From Saccharopolyspora rosea (lineage in GTDB: Bacteria; Actinomycetota; Actinomycetes; Mycobacteriales; Pseudonocardiaceae), in contig NZ_CP102826.1 of the NCBI RefSeq assembly GCF_025643595.1, positions 3,472,001 to 3,536,000 on the forward strand: a DNA stretch of 64,000 nucleotides, written 5' to 3'. Made by a program: the position numbers and the translations under genes. The notes under the pieces were generated by a model. That model was not told where the DNA came from. It searched no databases and saw only the letters and a list, made by a program, of their open reading frames with translations. Positions 50,522-58,995 of the stretch are shown piece after piece. Within the stretch, counting starts at the first letter, position 1, and every line of letters begins with the position of its first letter.

Positions 50522-53500
50522 ATGTTCGACACGTATGCGTGGGCCCTGAACAAAAAAGAGGCCCAGGAGTTCGACCGCCGCGTAGCGCGAAGGCAGAAAG
50601 AACGGATCCAGGTCGAGAACGAACAGGATGAACTGGTCCGGGTGTTGTACCGCAACACCCGGACCTATTCCGTCGTGGACGCCGAGCCCGTTTTTCCGGA
50701 CGACCGGTCCGAGAAAGCGGCGGCCACGCTGCCGAAAACGGTGACACTGGTCACACCCGACCCCGCCGATCCGTCCCGGGACCAGCTCTACATCGGGCCG
50801 TACCCGGTGCGCCGCAAGGACTTCTCCTACCAGCCGGAGCGACGCCTCGTCGAATTCCGCACGCACGACGGCACGACCGGAATATCCGGCAGTTTCGAAT
50901 TCAGCCGCCTGCGGCTCGAAGCGTTCGGCACCATCGAATACGGCGACGTCCCGTTTACGGTCAGGTTGGTCGTGAAACCGCAGACCTACCACGTGCGGGT
51001 CTGCGAAGGCGCGGCATTCTTCTCCGGGGACGGCGGCGACTACATCTCCTGGAACGTCGACAGCGACGAATGGAAGAACGGCGAATGGAGCAAGGACGCC
51101 GTTCTGCATTTCACCTACGGTGTCAAGCAGGCACCCGCGCAACGGGGCGACGATCCGGAGCTGGTGTTCACGGCGAAATTCCGGGACTACAAGTCCGGCG
51201 AGGTCTGGGAACCGCCTACCGACGAGATCACGGGCGGTGTGCGCAAGGCCGAGGACGGGACCGACGAGATCACGTTCAGCCACCTGTACGGCCGTCCCCC
51301 GCAGAGCGTGAACAACCTGTTCCCGTACCGACTCCGCGCCGTCATGGCACCGTTCTCCGACACCTTCGAGGGCGGCATGGCCGTCGACATCGACGGGGAC
51401 AAGGTCGTCTACGGCATCCAGGGCGAGTGGAGCGGCGGCCGGATCGGCGGGATGTACTACCTCAAGGCCCTCACCAAGCAGACCGACGCACCGCACGCCG
51501 TGATCGCCGTGCACGACGACACGATGTACATCAACGACGTCCCGGTGAAGAGCCGGGTGCAGGGCCGCAAGCTCGTCTGGTGGGGCTACCAGACCAACAA
51601 GGACGTGCCGCTGCCCGAGTCGGGCAGTCTGACGTTCTCACCGGACGGTGAGCAGATCGTCGCCACCGAGGGCCTCAAGGCCGAAGGCCGCCGGGTCGAC
51701 CCCGAAACCGCGGCCCAGGCGTCCCCGGGCGTGGCGGGGACCGGGATCTTCATCGCGAAACGAACGGTGTCCTACCGCACGCTGTCCGTCACCGCGCTGC
51801 TGAACATGACGCCGCACGACGTCGAGGACGGCAAGGTCCACGACGCGGTCCAGAAAGCGGCCATGGAGGACTCCCACCAGATCCTGGTCAGCCGCATGGA
51901 CCCGGACCTGCGCGCCAAGTTCATCGCCGCGAACCCACCGCTGCTCGATCCCGCGGTGGAGGCCATCGCCCGCCAGCCCGTCGACGGCATCAACCCGACC
52001 ACCTGGTACGCCGGGCTGAGCGAGTCCTACGTCGCCGGTGCGCTGCGCGCGCACTCCGACAACCCGGGCGCCAGGAAGTTGAACGGCCGTCGCGCCAACG
52101 AGTGGTTCCGCAAGCAGTGCGAAACCGGCAAAGTGATGAGCGCGCACACCCGGGCGCTCTACGTCCGCCACCTCGAAAAGCGCTACACGACGTTCCGGGA
52201 CTACCTGGACGACCAGAAGAACAAGGCGGAGGAGTACAAGCCGCAGATCGACGAGACCGTGGCGAAATGGGTCAGTAGGGCGCGGAACAGCTTCAGCGCG
52301 AGCAACGACGAGGACAAGGAGAAGCTGGAAGAAGTCATCACCAGGTACCAGAACCTGGGCACCTACGCCAAGGACCAGAAGCGCTACTGGGCGTTCGCGC
52401 TGTTCGCCACCGCCACCTCGGTCAGCCAGCTCAACAAGTACCTGGGCAACATCCTCAACGGCGACAGCGGGCTCGCCGTGGCCAAGGAGGTCGAGAAGGT
52501 CGCCGCCCTGCTGGGCGCGCTCGACCCCTCGGGGAAGATCGCCGGGGAGTACATGTACGTCCTGGGAGCCTTCAACATCACCAGCCTGCTGCCGCAGCTG
52601 TCCGACTACGCCACGTCGCACGACTACCTGGCGGCAGCTGTGCGGGAGACCATCCAGAAGTTCATCGAGAAGTACCAGAACAGCGACGACGAGGAGATGC
52701 GCAAACTCGCCAAGGAGCTGGCGGAGAAGGCCACCGCGGAGAACATCCGCGACCTCCTCGGCGTGCTGTCGAGCGTGTCGCGGTTGTCCGGCGAGTGGGC
52801 CGGGCTGATCGTCCGGTACGAGGAGGCCGTCGGCAAGCAGTTCCCCAAGCTCGTGGGGATCGCGCGGGTGATCTCGTACGCGGCGGCCGCGGCGATGATC
52901 TACTTCTTCGCCGCGGGCGTCGTGGACTGGGACGAGGTTCCCGACCAGCAGAAAGCCGTCATCATCGCCACGACCGTCTCGATGGTCGCGCAGATGGCCT
53001 CGATCGTGATCCGCAACGGACTGGCCGCCTACGAGGTCTTCAAGTCCGGCTACGGCTTCATGTCCATCGGCCGGGCGCTGCTGGGGCAGAGCTACATCGG
53101 CAAGATCAGTCTCGACGGCCTGGGCGGATTCCGGTCCTGGTTGTTGCAGAGCGGCATGCCGCGCAACACCTACAACCTCAAGATGGGGCAGCAGGCCATC
53201 CAGGCCGGGGTCAGCTCCGCCACCATTCCCGGGGCGGGCTCGGGGGTGTCGAAGGTGTCGGCGATCCACAAGATCTTCGGCCGGAACCTGACCGAGTTCA
53301 TGTCCACCCGGTTCACCGCGGCGCTCGCGCTGGTGGGAATGGGGATCTCGATCTGGTCGCTCGTCGAGGGCAGCGGTGATCCCTACGAGACGACCGCCAA
53401 CGCGCTGTTCCTGGCGGCGTCCACGCTGCAGTTCGTCGCCTCGGCCGGGGCGTGGGCCGTGTCGGCGGGACTTCTCGGCAGTCTCGGGGGTTTCGCGATC

Positions 53501-54553
53501 AGCACGATGTTGACGCTCATCTCCGTGCTGGGTGTGGTGGCGCTGATCGCGGGCGTGGTCTTCCTCATCCTGTGGTGGACGCGACCGAGGGAGACCGAGG
53601 TCGAGAAGTTCGCGGCGCGCTCGAACTTCTACAGCCCGCAGGAGGTCGACATCGACGACTTCGAGATCTACGAGCCGAGCGGTGGTGGCTCGGCCCGGGT
53701 GGCGCTGTCGATGGCCGCGCACGGCGACGACAAGCGGTGCATGCGGATCGAGGAGAACCGGACGCTGTCGCAGAAACCGTTCGACAAGACAGCGCGCACC
53801 GCGTTCTACCTCCACGTCGACGAGGAGGGCCGGGCGATGTTGCGCTCCCCCGTCGTGCAGGACGGCACGATCAGGGCCGTCGACCTGGTGCTGGACGACA
53901 ACGGAAAGCTGGTCGTGCAGGACGCCGCCACGACCGACCGGGAGACCGACGAGAAGAAAAAGAAGCGGGCGCGGTGGCGTGCGGAACTGCAGGGCGGCAT
54001 CGAGCGGGAGCAGATCCCTTCGCCCGACGGCGGCGGGAAGCAGACCGACGTGCTCAAAGCCGCGAGATTCCGGCTGTACAACGAGTACTGGTACCTCCAG
54101 ACCGGGAAGAAGCGCTACCTCGACACCGATGGGACGACGGGGTGGAAGGCCACCGACGGCAGTGGCGCCACCGTTCGGCTCAGGATGGAGGTGCTCGGGT
54201 TCGAAGGTCTGCGGATGAACGACATCCACTGGACGACCAACCGGCGCAACCTGGAGCAGTACCCGTCGTTCGAGGTGCCGGGCAGCCAACCGATCGCTTT
54301 CTCGCTGAGCCCGGCGCTGCCGGCCGACTCGAACCTGGAATTCGACAGCGGGACCGGGCGGATCCGGATGAAGCCGTCGACGAAGGTCAAGCCGGTGCCG
54401 AAGGGGACGTACACCCTGACCGCCAAGGGACCCCAGAACCAGGATTCCGTCGAGTTCACCTTCGAGGTCAGCGATCCGGCGAAGCTGATGCCGCCGGAGG
54501 CCGTCACGCCCGAGCCGCGTCGAGCCGAAGAATCCCTCGTCGGCGTTTCGTGA
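50522..54553 (+). CDS. Large uncharacterised protein with a hydrophobic central core and a C-terminal Ig-like segment
   Basis: A 1343-residue protein I do not recognise. It has no signal peptide (MFDTYAWALNKKEAQEF, then a charged helix). Residues about 60-430 are beta-rich and charged. Residues about 430-770 are helical, with heptad-like segments such as VRETIQKFIEKYQNSDDEEM. Four or more hydrophobic segments lie near residues 780-850 and 930-1025 (LVGIARVISYAAAAAMIYFF; ISVLGVVALIAGVVFLILWW). A beta-rich tail contains a lysine run (EKKKKR) and ends in a He_PIG-like Ig fold (FDSGTGRIRMKPSTKV). ATG 50522 is chosen; GTG 50513 is possible. It lies 61 bp before the Hint protein gene and is surely co-transcribed with it. 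Base composition is somewhat AT-richer at the 5' end. Pore-forming or toxin-like roles are conceivable but unproven. Confidence 0.75.
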   Translation: MFDTYAWALNKKEAQEFDRRVARRQKERIQVENEQDELVRVLYRNTRTYSVVDAEPVFPDDRSEKAAATLPKTVTLVTPDPADPSRDQLYIGPYPVRRKDFSYQPERRLVEFRTHDGTTGISGSFEFSRLRLEAFGTIEYGDVPFTVRLVVKPQTYHVRVCEGAAFFSGDGGDYISWNVDSDEWKNGEWSKDAVLHFTYGVKQAPAQRGDDPELVFTAKFRDYKSGEVWEPPTDEITGGVRKAEDGTDEITFSHLYGRPPQSVNNLFPYRLRAVMAPFSDTFEGGMAVDIDGDKVVYGIQGEWSGGRIGGMYYLKALTKQTDAPHAVIAVHDDTMYINDVPVKSRVQGRKLVWWGYQTNKDVPLPESGSLTFSPDGEQIVATEGLKAEGRRVDPETAAQASPGVAGTGIFIAKRTVSYRTLSVTALLNMTPHDVEDGKVHDAVQKAAMEDSHQILVSRMDPDLRAKFIAANPPLLDPAVEAIARQPVDGINPTTWYAGLSESYVAGALRAHSDNPGARKLNGRRANEWFRKQCETGKVMSAHTRALYVRHLEKRYTTFRDYLDDQKNKAEEYKPQIDETVAKWVSRARNSFSASNDEDKEKLEEVITRYQNLGTYAKDQKRYWAFALFATATSVSQLNKYLGNILNGDSGLAVAKEVEKVAALLGALDPSGKIAGEYMYVLGAFNITSLLPQLSDYATSHDYLAAAVRETIQKFIEKYQNSDDEEMRKLAKELAEKATAENIRDLLGVLSSVSRLSGEWAGLIVRYEEAVGKQFPKLVGIARVISYAAAAAMIYFFAAGVVDWDEVPDQQKAVIIATTVSMVAQMASIVIRNGLAAYEVFKSGYGFMSIGRALLGQSYIGKISLDGLGGFRSWLLQSGMPRNTYNLKMGQQAIQAGVSSATIPGAGSGVSKVSAIHKIFGRNLTEFMSTRFTAALALVGMGISIWSLVEGSGDPYETTANALFLAASTLQFVASAGAWAVSAGLLGSLGGFAISTMLTLISVLGVVALIAGVVFLILWWTRPRETEVEKFAARSNFYSPQEVDIDDFEIYEPSGGGSARVALSMAAHGDDKRCMRIEENRTLSQKPFDKTARTAFYLHVDEEGRAMLRSPVVQDGTIRAVDLVLDDNGKLVVQDAATTDRETDEKKKKRARWRAELQGGIEREQIPSPDGGGKQTDVLKAARFRLYNEYWYLQTGKKRYLDTDGTTGWKATDGSGATVRLRMEVLGFEGLRMNDIHWTTNRRNLEQYPSFEVPGSQPIAFSLSPALPADSNLEFDSGTGRIRMKPSTKVKPVPKGTYTLTAKGPQNQDSVEFTFEVSDPAKLMPPEAVTPEPRRAEESLVGVS

Positions 54554-54614
54554 CCCCAGGTGCTCCGCGCCGCTCCGACGGCGCGGAGCACCCTTCCCCG
54601 CCTTGGAGCCAGGA

Positions 54615-57014
54615 ATGACCGAAGCCATCACCCGAGTGGACAAGAAGGACGTCGAGGACTTCTTCGCGGCACTACCGGGACAGCACACCAACCCGATCGG
54701 CTCCGAGTCGCGGCGGCTGATCGTCAACCACGTCAAGGGATCCACCCCCGGCAACTACTCCCAGCTGATCGGCACGGGCCCGGCCTTCCGCGACCTGTTC
54801 TTCCCCGGCTACCGGCACGACTCCCGGCAGGATCGGCTGGCCAAGGAGACCGGGCTCAACGCCCAGTTCTGGTCCGATCTCGCGGTGACCGCGCTGTGCC
54901 AGCAGATCCACGAGGTCACCAGCAGACTCCGCCCGCAGATCCGCCGCGGCGACGTCGACCGCGATCTGCGCTCGGCCAACGACGTGCTCAAGAAGTCGTG
55001 CTTCACGTGGTACGCCTACCTCGCCACAAGCGCCGCCAGCAACATCGCCACGACGTTCGCGAAGTTCTCGACCGCCGAGGCGCGCAAGGAGGCGCTGGAC
55101 CTCTACACCCGGTCGCTGACCTCCGAGGCGTGGATCAACGGCCGGTACCTCATGTGGTGCCAGGGCAACTGGGGCAATCAGCACTGGGAGCTGTACCACC
55201 ACTGGATCAAGCTCTACATGCTGGGTGCCACCTTCAACGACGTCGACCGCACCATCCGGACGTGCATCGACAAGGGACTGCCCGTTCCCGGCGACCTCGG
55301 TCCGGCGCGGTCCTCGCACAGCGTCGCCGACCTGCCGCCCTGGGCGACGTGGTCGGCGTGGTGGTTCACCCGTGACCTCGGCGTGGCCGACTTCGCGGAG
55401 GCGGACGGCCCGATCAAAGCCGGCCGCTACAGCGGCGGGTTCTGGGGGTCGTGGCCGGTCTACCTGCCGGAGGACAACTCCTTCGAGTTCACCGCCAACG
55501 GCCAACCCGGCAGCAGGTACCGCAGCGTGCCCAGCGGCAGCTGCTTCGCGCCCGGTACCCAGGTCGTGCTCGCCGACGGAACCCTGCGCAACATCGAGGA
55601 CGTGCGCGCGGGCGATGAGGTGAGCACGCCCAGCGGTCCTCGCCGGGTGCTGCTGGCCATGCGGGTTCCGCGCGAGGACCGCACGCTGCACCGGCTGGGC
55701 GACACCGGCTTCGCGTTCTCCGCCACCCACCCCTTCGTGCTGGCGCAGCGGGCGAACTCGGAGGAAGCCGACTACGGCGCGGCCGATCCCGAGGCGCTGA
55801 GCCGCAACGTGCCGACGTTCGCCCAGCACGGCGTCCGCTCGCTGCGCACCGATGCACCACCGGCGCTCGTGCGCCGCACCAGCTCGGGGACGGAGCCCTA
55901 CCAGGCGCCACCGGCCCGACCGGATCCGGACCTGCGCCCGCAGTGGTTGCACGACCTCTACCTGGAGGTGGGCGAGGACGGGCTGTCGGAATACTTCGCG
56001 GGGGACACGACCACGCAGGTGCTGGTCAGCTCCGAGGCACCGCTGTTCGCGATCTCGCCGCTGCCCGCGCACGCCATCCTGACGATGCTGGAGGGTTCAG
56101 CCCCGCTGATCATGAAGAAGCTGGCTGACACACCGGACGAGAAGTTCCCGGACGCGGTCAACGAACTGGTGCACGCCACCGCGCACTCGCTGCTCGGGGA
56201 GATCGGTGCGGAACTGACCGCTCGTGTCGACAACCACACCGGGGATCTGCCACCGTTGCCGCCGCTGCACGAACGGGTTCGCCGGTTCGTCCAGTCCATT
56301 GAGGACCCGACCGGGTACAACGTGCGACTCGGTTTCCTCGTCGAGCGGTTCGTCGCCGAGTTCGCCCCGCTCACCCAGACCGCGATCCCGATGGGCTGGC
56401 GTTCCTTCGCGCTGGCACCGGCGACGAGCGGCACCGTGCTGTCGGTGACGGTGCACGGGATCCACGTGTTCGCCTCACCGGCGAAGCAGACCAAACTCAC
56501 CGACGCCCGCATCCGCGTCGAACTGCGGCACGGCGAGGTGCTCGGCAGCGCGGAACTCCCGGTCTCGGTCAAGGACTCCACGATCGCCGGTTACTACGTC
56601 AGCAACGGCGTCGCCTACTTCTCCGCTTGGCGTCCCACGGTGCGGCCAGCCGACGAGGCTCCCGACGTGGCGCCGTGGGAGCTGGACATCGGTCTGGACA
56701 AGACCGACGGCACCCCGCTGATCCCGTTCACCGCCGACGTGTCGCTGCCTTGGCAGATCTCCTCCGGCTACGAGCAGTTCCGCTTCCCCGCTCATGATGC
56801 GGACGGCGACGTCGTCGGGCAGGTCCTGCTCGACGTGCGGGTGCTCACCGACGAGGGCTACGTCCGCGACAACGAGCGGCGCAACGCGTGGGAGACGAAG
56901 CGGGAGCCGGTCGTGGCGCACCACCTGGCCCAGTTGACCAACGAGTACATCGCGAAGGTGCTCAGCGACGAGCAGGACTCCTACCGGAAGCGCTGGACCA
57001 AGCAGCCCCGGTGA
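54615..57014 (+). CDS. Uncharacterised protein with a central Hint (hedgehog/intein) domain
   Basis: A 799-residue protein. Residues 1-305 form an unrecognised helical, Trp-rich domain (WCQGNWGNQHWELYHHWIKL). At 309-311 SCF begins a Hint domain: CFAPGTQVVLADGTLRNIED with Cys310, then RAGDEVSTPSGPRRVLLAMR, and the block-B motif FSATHPFVLA with Thr371-His372. This order (Cys, GD-V, T-x-H or TH-P-F, 62 residues apart) is that of self-processing Hint domains of polymorphic toxins and hedgehog proteins. I see no terminal His-Asn, so splicing is unlikely; N-S acyl shift with cleavage before Cys310 is possible. Residues 470-799 are an unrecognised domain. ATG 54615 has GGAG 6 nt upstream. Partner of the preceding large protein. 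Confidence 0.72.
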   Translation: MTEAITRVDKKDVEDFFAALPGQHTNPIGSESRRLIVNHVKGSTPGNYSQLIGTGPAFRDLFFPGYRHDSRQDRLAKETGLNAQFWSDLAVTALCQQIHEVTSRLRPQIRRGDVDRDLRSANDVLKKSCFTWYAYLATSAASNIATTFAKFSTAEARKEALDLYTRSLTSEAWINGRYLMWCQGNWGNQHWELYHHWIKLYMLGATFNDVDRTIRTCIDKGLPVPGDLGPARSSHSVADLPPWATWSAWWFTRDLGVADFAEADGPIKAGRYSGGFWGSWPVYLPEDNSFEFTANGQPGSRYRSVPSGSCFAPGTQVVLADGTLRNIEDVRAGDEVSTPSGPRRVLLAMRVPREDRTLHRLGDTGFAFSATHPFVLAQRANSEEADYGAADPEALSRNVPTFAQHGVRSLRTDAPPALVRRTSSGTEPYQAPPARPDPDLRPQWLHDLYLEVGEDGLSEYFAGDTTTQVLVSSEAPLFAISPLPAHAILTMLEGSAPLIMKKLADTPDEKFPDAVNELVHATAHSLLGEIGAELTARVDNHTGDLPPLPPLHERVRRFVQSIEDPTGYNVRLGFLVERFVAEFAPLTQTAIPMGWRSFALAPATSGTVLSVTVHGIHVFASPAKQTKLTDARIRVELRHGEVLGSAELPVSVKDSTIAGYYVSNGVAYFSAWRPTVRPADEAPDVAPWELDIGLDKTDGTPLIPFTADVSLPWQISSGYEQFRFPAHDADGDVVGQVLLDVRVLTDEGYVRDNERRNAWETKREPVVAHHLAQLTNEYIAKVLSDEQDSYRKRWTKQPR

Positions 57015-57075
57015 CGGGTCGACCGGCTCGCCGAGGTGGCGGCTACGCTGGGCGGCGCGGGAGGGGAGATCGACG

Positions 57076-58051
57076 ATGAGCAACCTCGACACGGCGCCGG
57101 CGGAGCTGACCTGCCGGAGCGCAGCGGACCGGGCCCACGCGCGCGGCAGCGCGCTCGAACCGCGGGAGGTGCCGCTCGGCGGGCCGCGCGGGATGACCGT
57201 GCGGCGCACGCTGCCGCAGCGGACTCGCTCGCTGATCGGCGCGTGGTGCTTCGTCGACCACTACGGTCCCGACGACGTGGCGACCACCGGGGGGCATGCG
57301 CGTCCCCGGGCACCCGCACACCGGGTTGCAGACGGTGTCCTGGCTGTTCGACGGGGTCATCGAGCACCGCGACACGGTCGGCTCGCACGCCCTCGTCCGC
57401 CCCGGCGAGGTCAACCTGATGACCGCCGGGTCCGGGATCGCGCACTCCGAGTTCTCCACGCCGGAGACGACCTCGCTGCACGGCGTGCAGCTGTGGGTGG
57501 CGCTGCCGGACGAGCACCGGTTCACCGAGCCCGCCTTCGAGCACCACGCCCCCTCCCCCGTCGACGCCGACGGCGCGCGGGTGCTGGTGTTCCTCGGTTC
57601 GCTGCTCGGCGAAACCTCCCCGGTCGAGACGTTCACGCCGCTGCTCGGCGCGGAGATCTCGCTGCGCCCCGGGCAACGCCTCGTCCTCGACGTCGACCCC
57701 GGGTTCGAGCACGGGGTGCTGGTCGACTCCGGGCACGTCACGGCGGCCGGGGTGCCCGGCGCTGCCGGGCAGCTGCTCCACTCGCCGCCCGGCGCGGACC
57801 GCCTGGTGCTGGACGCGGCGCCCGACGCACCCGCGCGCCTGCTGCTGCTCGGCGGGCAACCGCTGCGGGAGCGGATCGTGATGTGGTGGAACTTCATCGG
57901 GCGCACGCACGAGGAGATCGTCGAGTACCGCGAACGGTGGCAGCAGGCCCGTCGCGGTGAGTCCCCGGCGTTCGGCCCCTTCCCCGAGCAGTGGCAGCAC
58001 ACCCTGCCCGCTCCCGAACTCCCGAACGCCCGGCTCCGGCAGCGCGGCTGA
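57076..58051 (+). pseudogene. Pirin-family protein, frameshifted at a G6 tract
   Basis: The pirin N-terminus (VPLGGPRGMTVRRTLPQRTR then LIGAWCFVDHYGPDDV) is read from ATG 57076, and the rest (MRVPGHPHTGLQTVSWLFDG, ALVRPGEVNLMTAGSGIAHS) from a different frame starting at ATG 57296. The join falls in six Gs at 57289-57294; five would restore a 324-residue pirin. The metal ligands H-x-H and the distal E/H sites are in the second part. Pirins are bicupin proteins, some with quercetinase activity, often redox- or stress-linked. It may be a real inactivating or phase-variable frameshift, or a sequencing error. A shorter product from ATG 57296 would lack the first strands. Confidence 0.8.
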
Positions 58052-58521
58052 CACGTCCACTGAGGACACCTCGGGCGCTTTCCGCCGCACCCGCGCGGGC
58101 ATCGGTGATTTCTTCCCGCGCGGCGCGGGAAAACGTCGTCCCGACCGCTCTCCCGCCAGCCTGGTACCGCCGTGCACTTCCGGCACGAGCGCACCGGAAT
58201 GGCACAGCGGAACACCCGCGAACCACGGAATTCCGGGTGCACCGGCCGGATTTCCGCGCCTTACCAAAGCGAATCGGCGGAGTTACGCTTCCCCTGCGAC
58301 GGGACACGCGGGACGGGGAGGTTCGGGTGGCCCGAGCACGGTAGTCATGCGACCGCCCGCGTCGTGACGGGATGGTCCACATCCTCGTCCGATTTCCTCG
58401 CTCGTTCCGGGGTGCCGATGTCGCGCACGTCGCCGACGGCTCCGACGCGCCCACCGGCACTGCGGACGCGTCCGCTCGCCGCCGCTGAGACGAGGCTTCT
58501 GGCGATCGGGAGGTGAGGCCG
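58052..58521. other. Non-coding region upstream of the PQQ locus
   Basis: About 470 bp between pirin and the PQQ-associated gene. GTCCACTGAGGAC (58055-58067), a variant of the recurrent motif, lies just after the pirin stop. Open frames have basic, low-complexity translations. The promoter of the PQQ locus should be here, but I cannot point to a clear one. Confidence 0.5.
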
Positions 58522-58983
58522 ATGGCGACCACGGCGGAGCTGTCGGCGTTGGTGAGCGAGCTCGGACTGGACCACCAGAACCGGGCGACGCTGGGGCGAC
58601 TCGTCGCCCACGGCAATCTCGGGCACGCCGAGGAGGACTCCGAAGGGCGCATGCACGCCCGGATCCGCATCCCACCCGACGAACTGGTCTGGGACCCGGC
58701 GATCCTGGTGATGCCGCACGGGGGCGACCTGGAACTGGAGATCGTCAACGACGACGAGAACACCCACTGCGCGTTGTTCCCGAGCAACGGGGACAGGCAG
58801 TTCATCTGGCTGCCGGTGCATTCTCGCGGGACGGCCGGCCTCAACCTCGACGGGCCGGGCTACTACTGGTACACGTCACCGATCGGCAACGACGAGGGCC
58901 GCGGTCTGATCGGCGCGATCGTGGTGCTCGGCGACGTCCCCCGGCAGGCCCGTCTCGACCGTCCGGACCAACCTCGACCGTAG
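58522..58983 (+). CDS. Small PQQ-associated cupredoxin-like protein (MSMEG_3727 type)
   Basis: A 153-residue protein resembling a short family I recall from actinobacterial PQQ loci, named after MSMEG_3727. The second half looks like a cupredoxin: DLELEIVNDDENTHCALFPS, then FIWLPVHSRGTAGLNLDGPG and YYWYTSPIGNDEG, with His, Cys and a second His spaced like type I copper ligands, although a classical C-x4-H-x4-M loop is not clear. No signal peptide. ATG 58522 has GGGAGG at 58508-58513. It lies 12 bp before the quinoprotein dehydrogenase, so it may accept its electrons. Confidence 0.65.
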   Translation: MATTAELSALVSELGLDHQNRATLGRLVAHGNLGHAEEDSEGRMHARIRIPPDELVWDPAILVMPHGGDLELEIVNDDENTHCALFPSNGDRQFIWLPVHSRGTAGLNLDGPGYYWYTSPIGNDEGRGLIGAIVVLGDVPRQARLDRPDQPRP

Positions 58984-58995
58984 GGAGGAGCGGCG

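Noticed and set aside
51638-54754. Long antisense frame of about 1000 codons opposite the 1343-aa gene
   Set aside because: Low-complexity Arg/Val/His-rich translation with no motif; the sense gene has structured hydrophobic segments and codon bias.
55539-56100. Classical protein-splicing intein in the Hint protein
   Set aside because: Block A and B residues are present, but no C-terminal His-Asn followed by Cys/Ser/Thr was found, so full splicing is unlikely.
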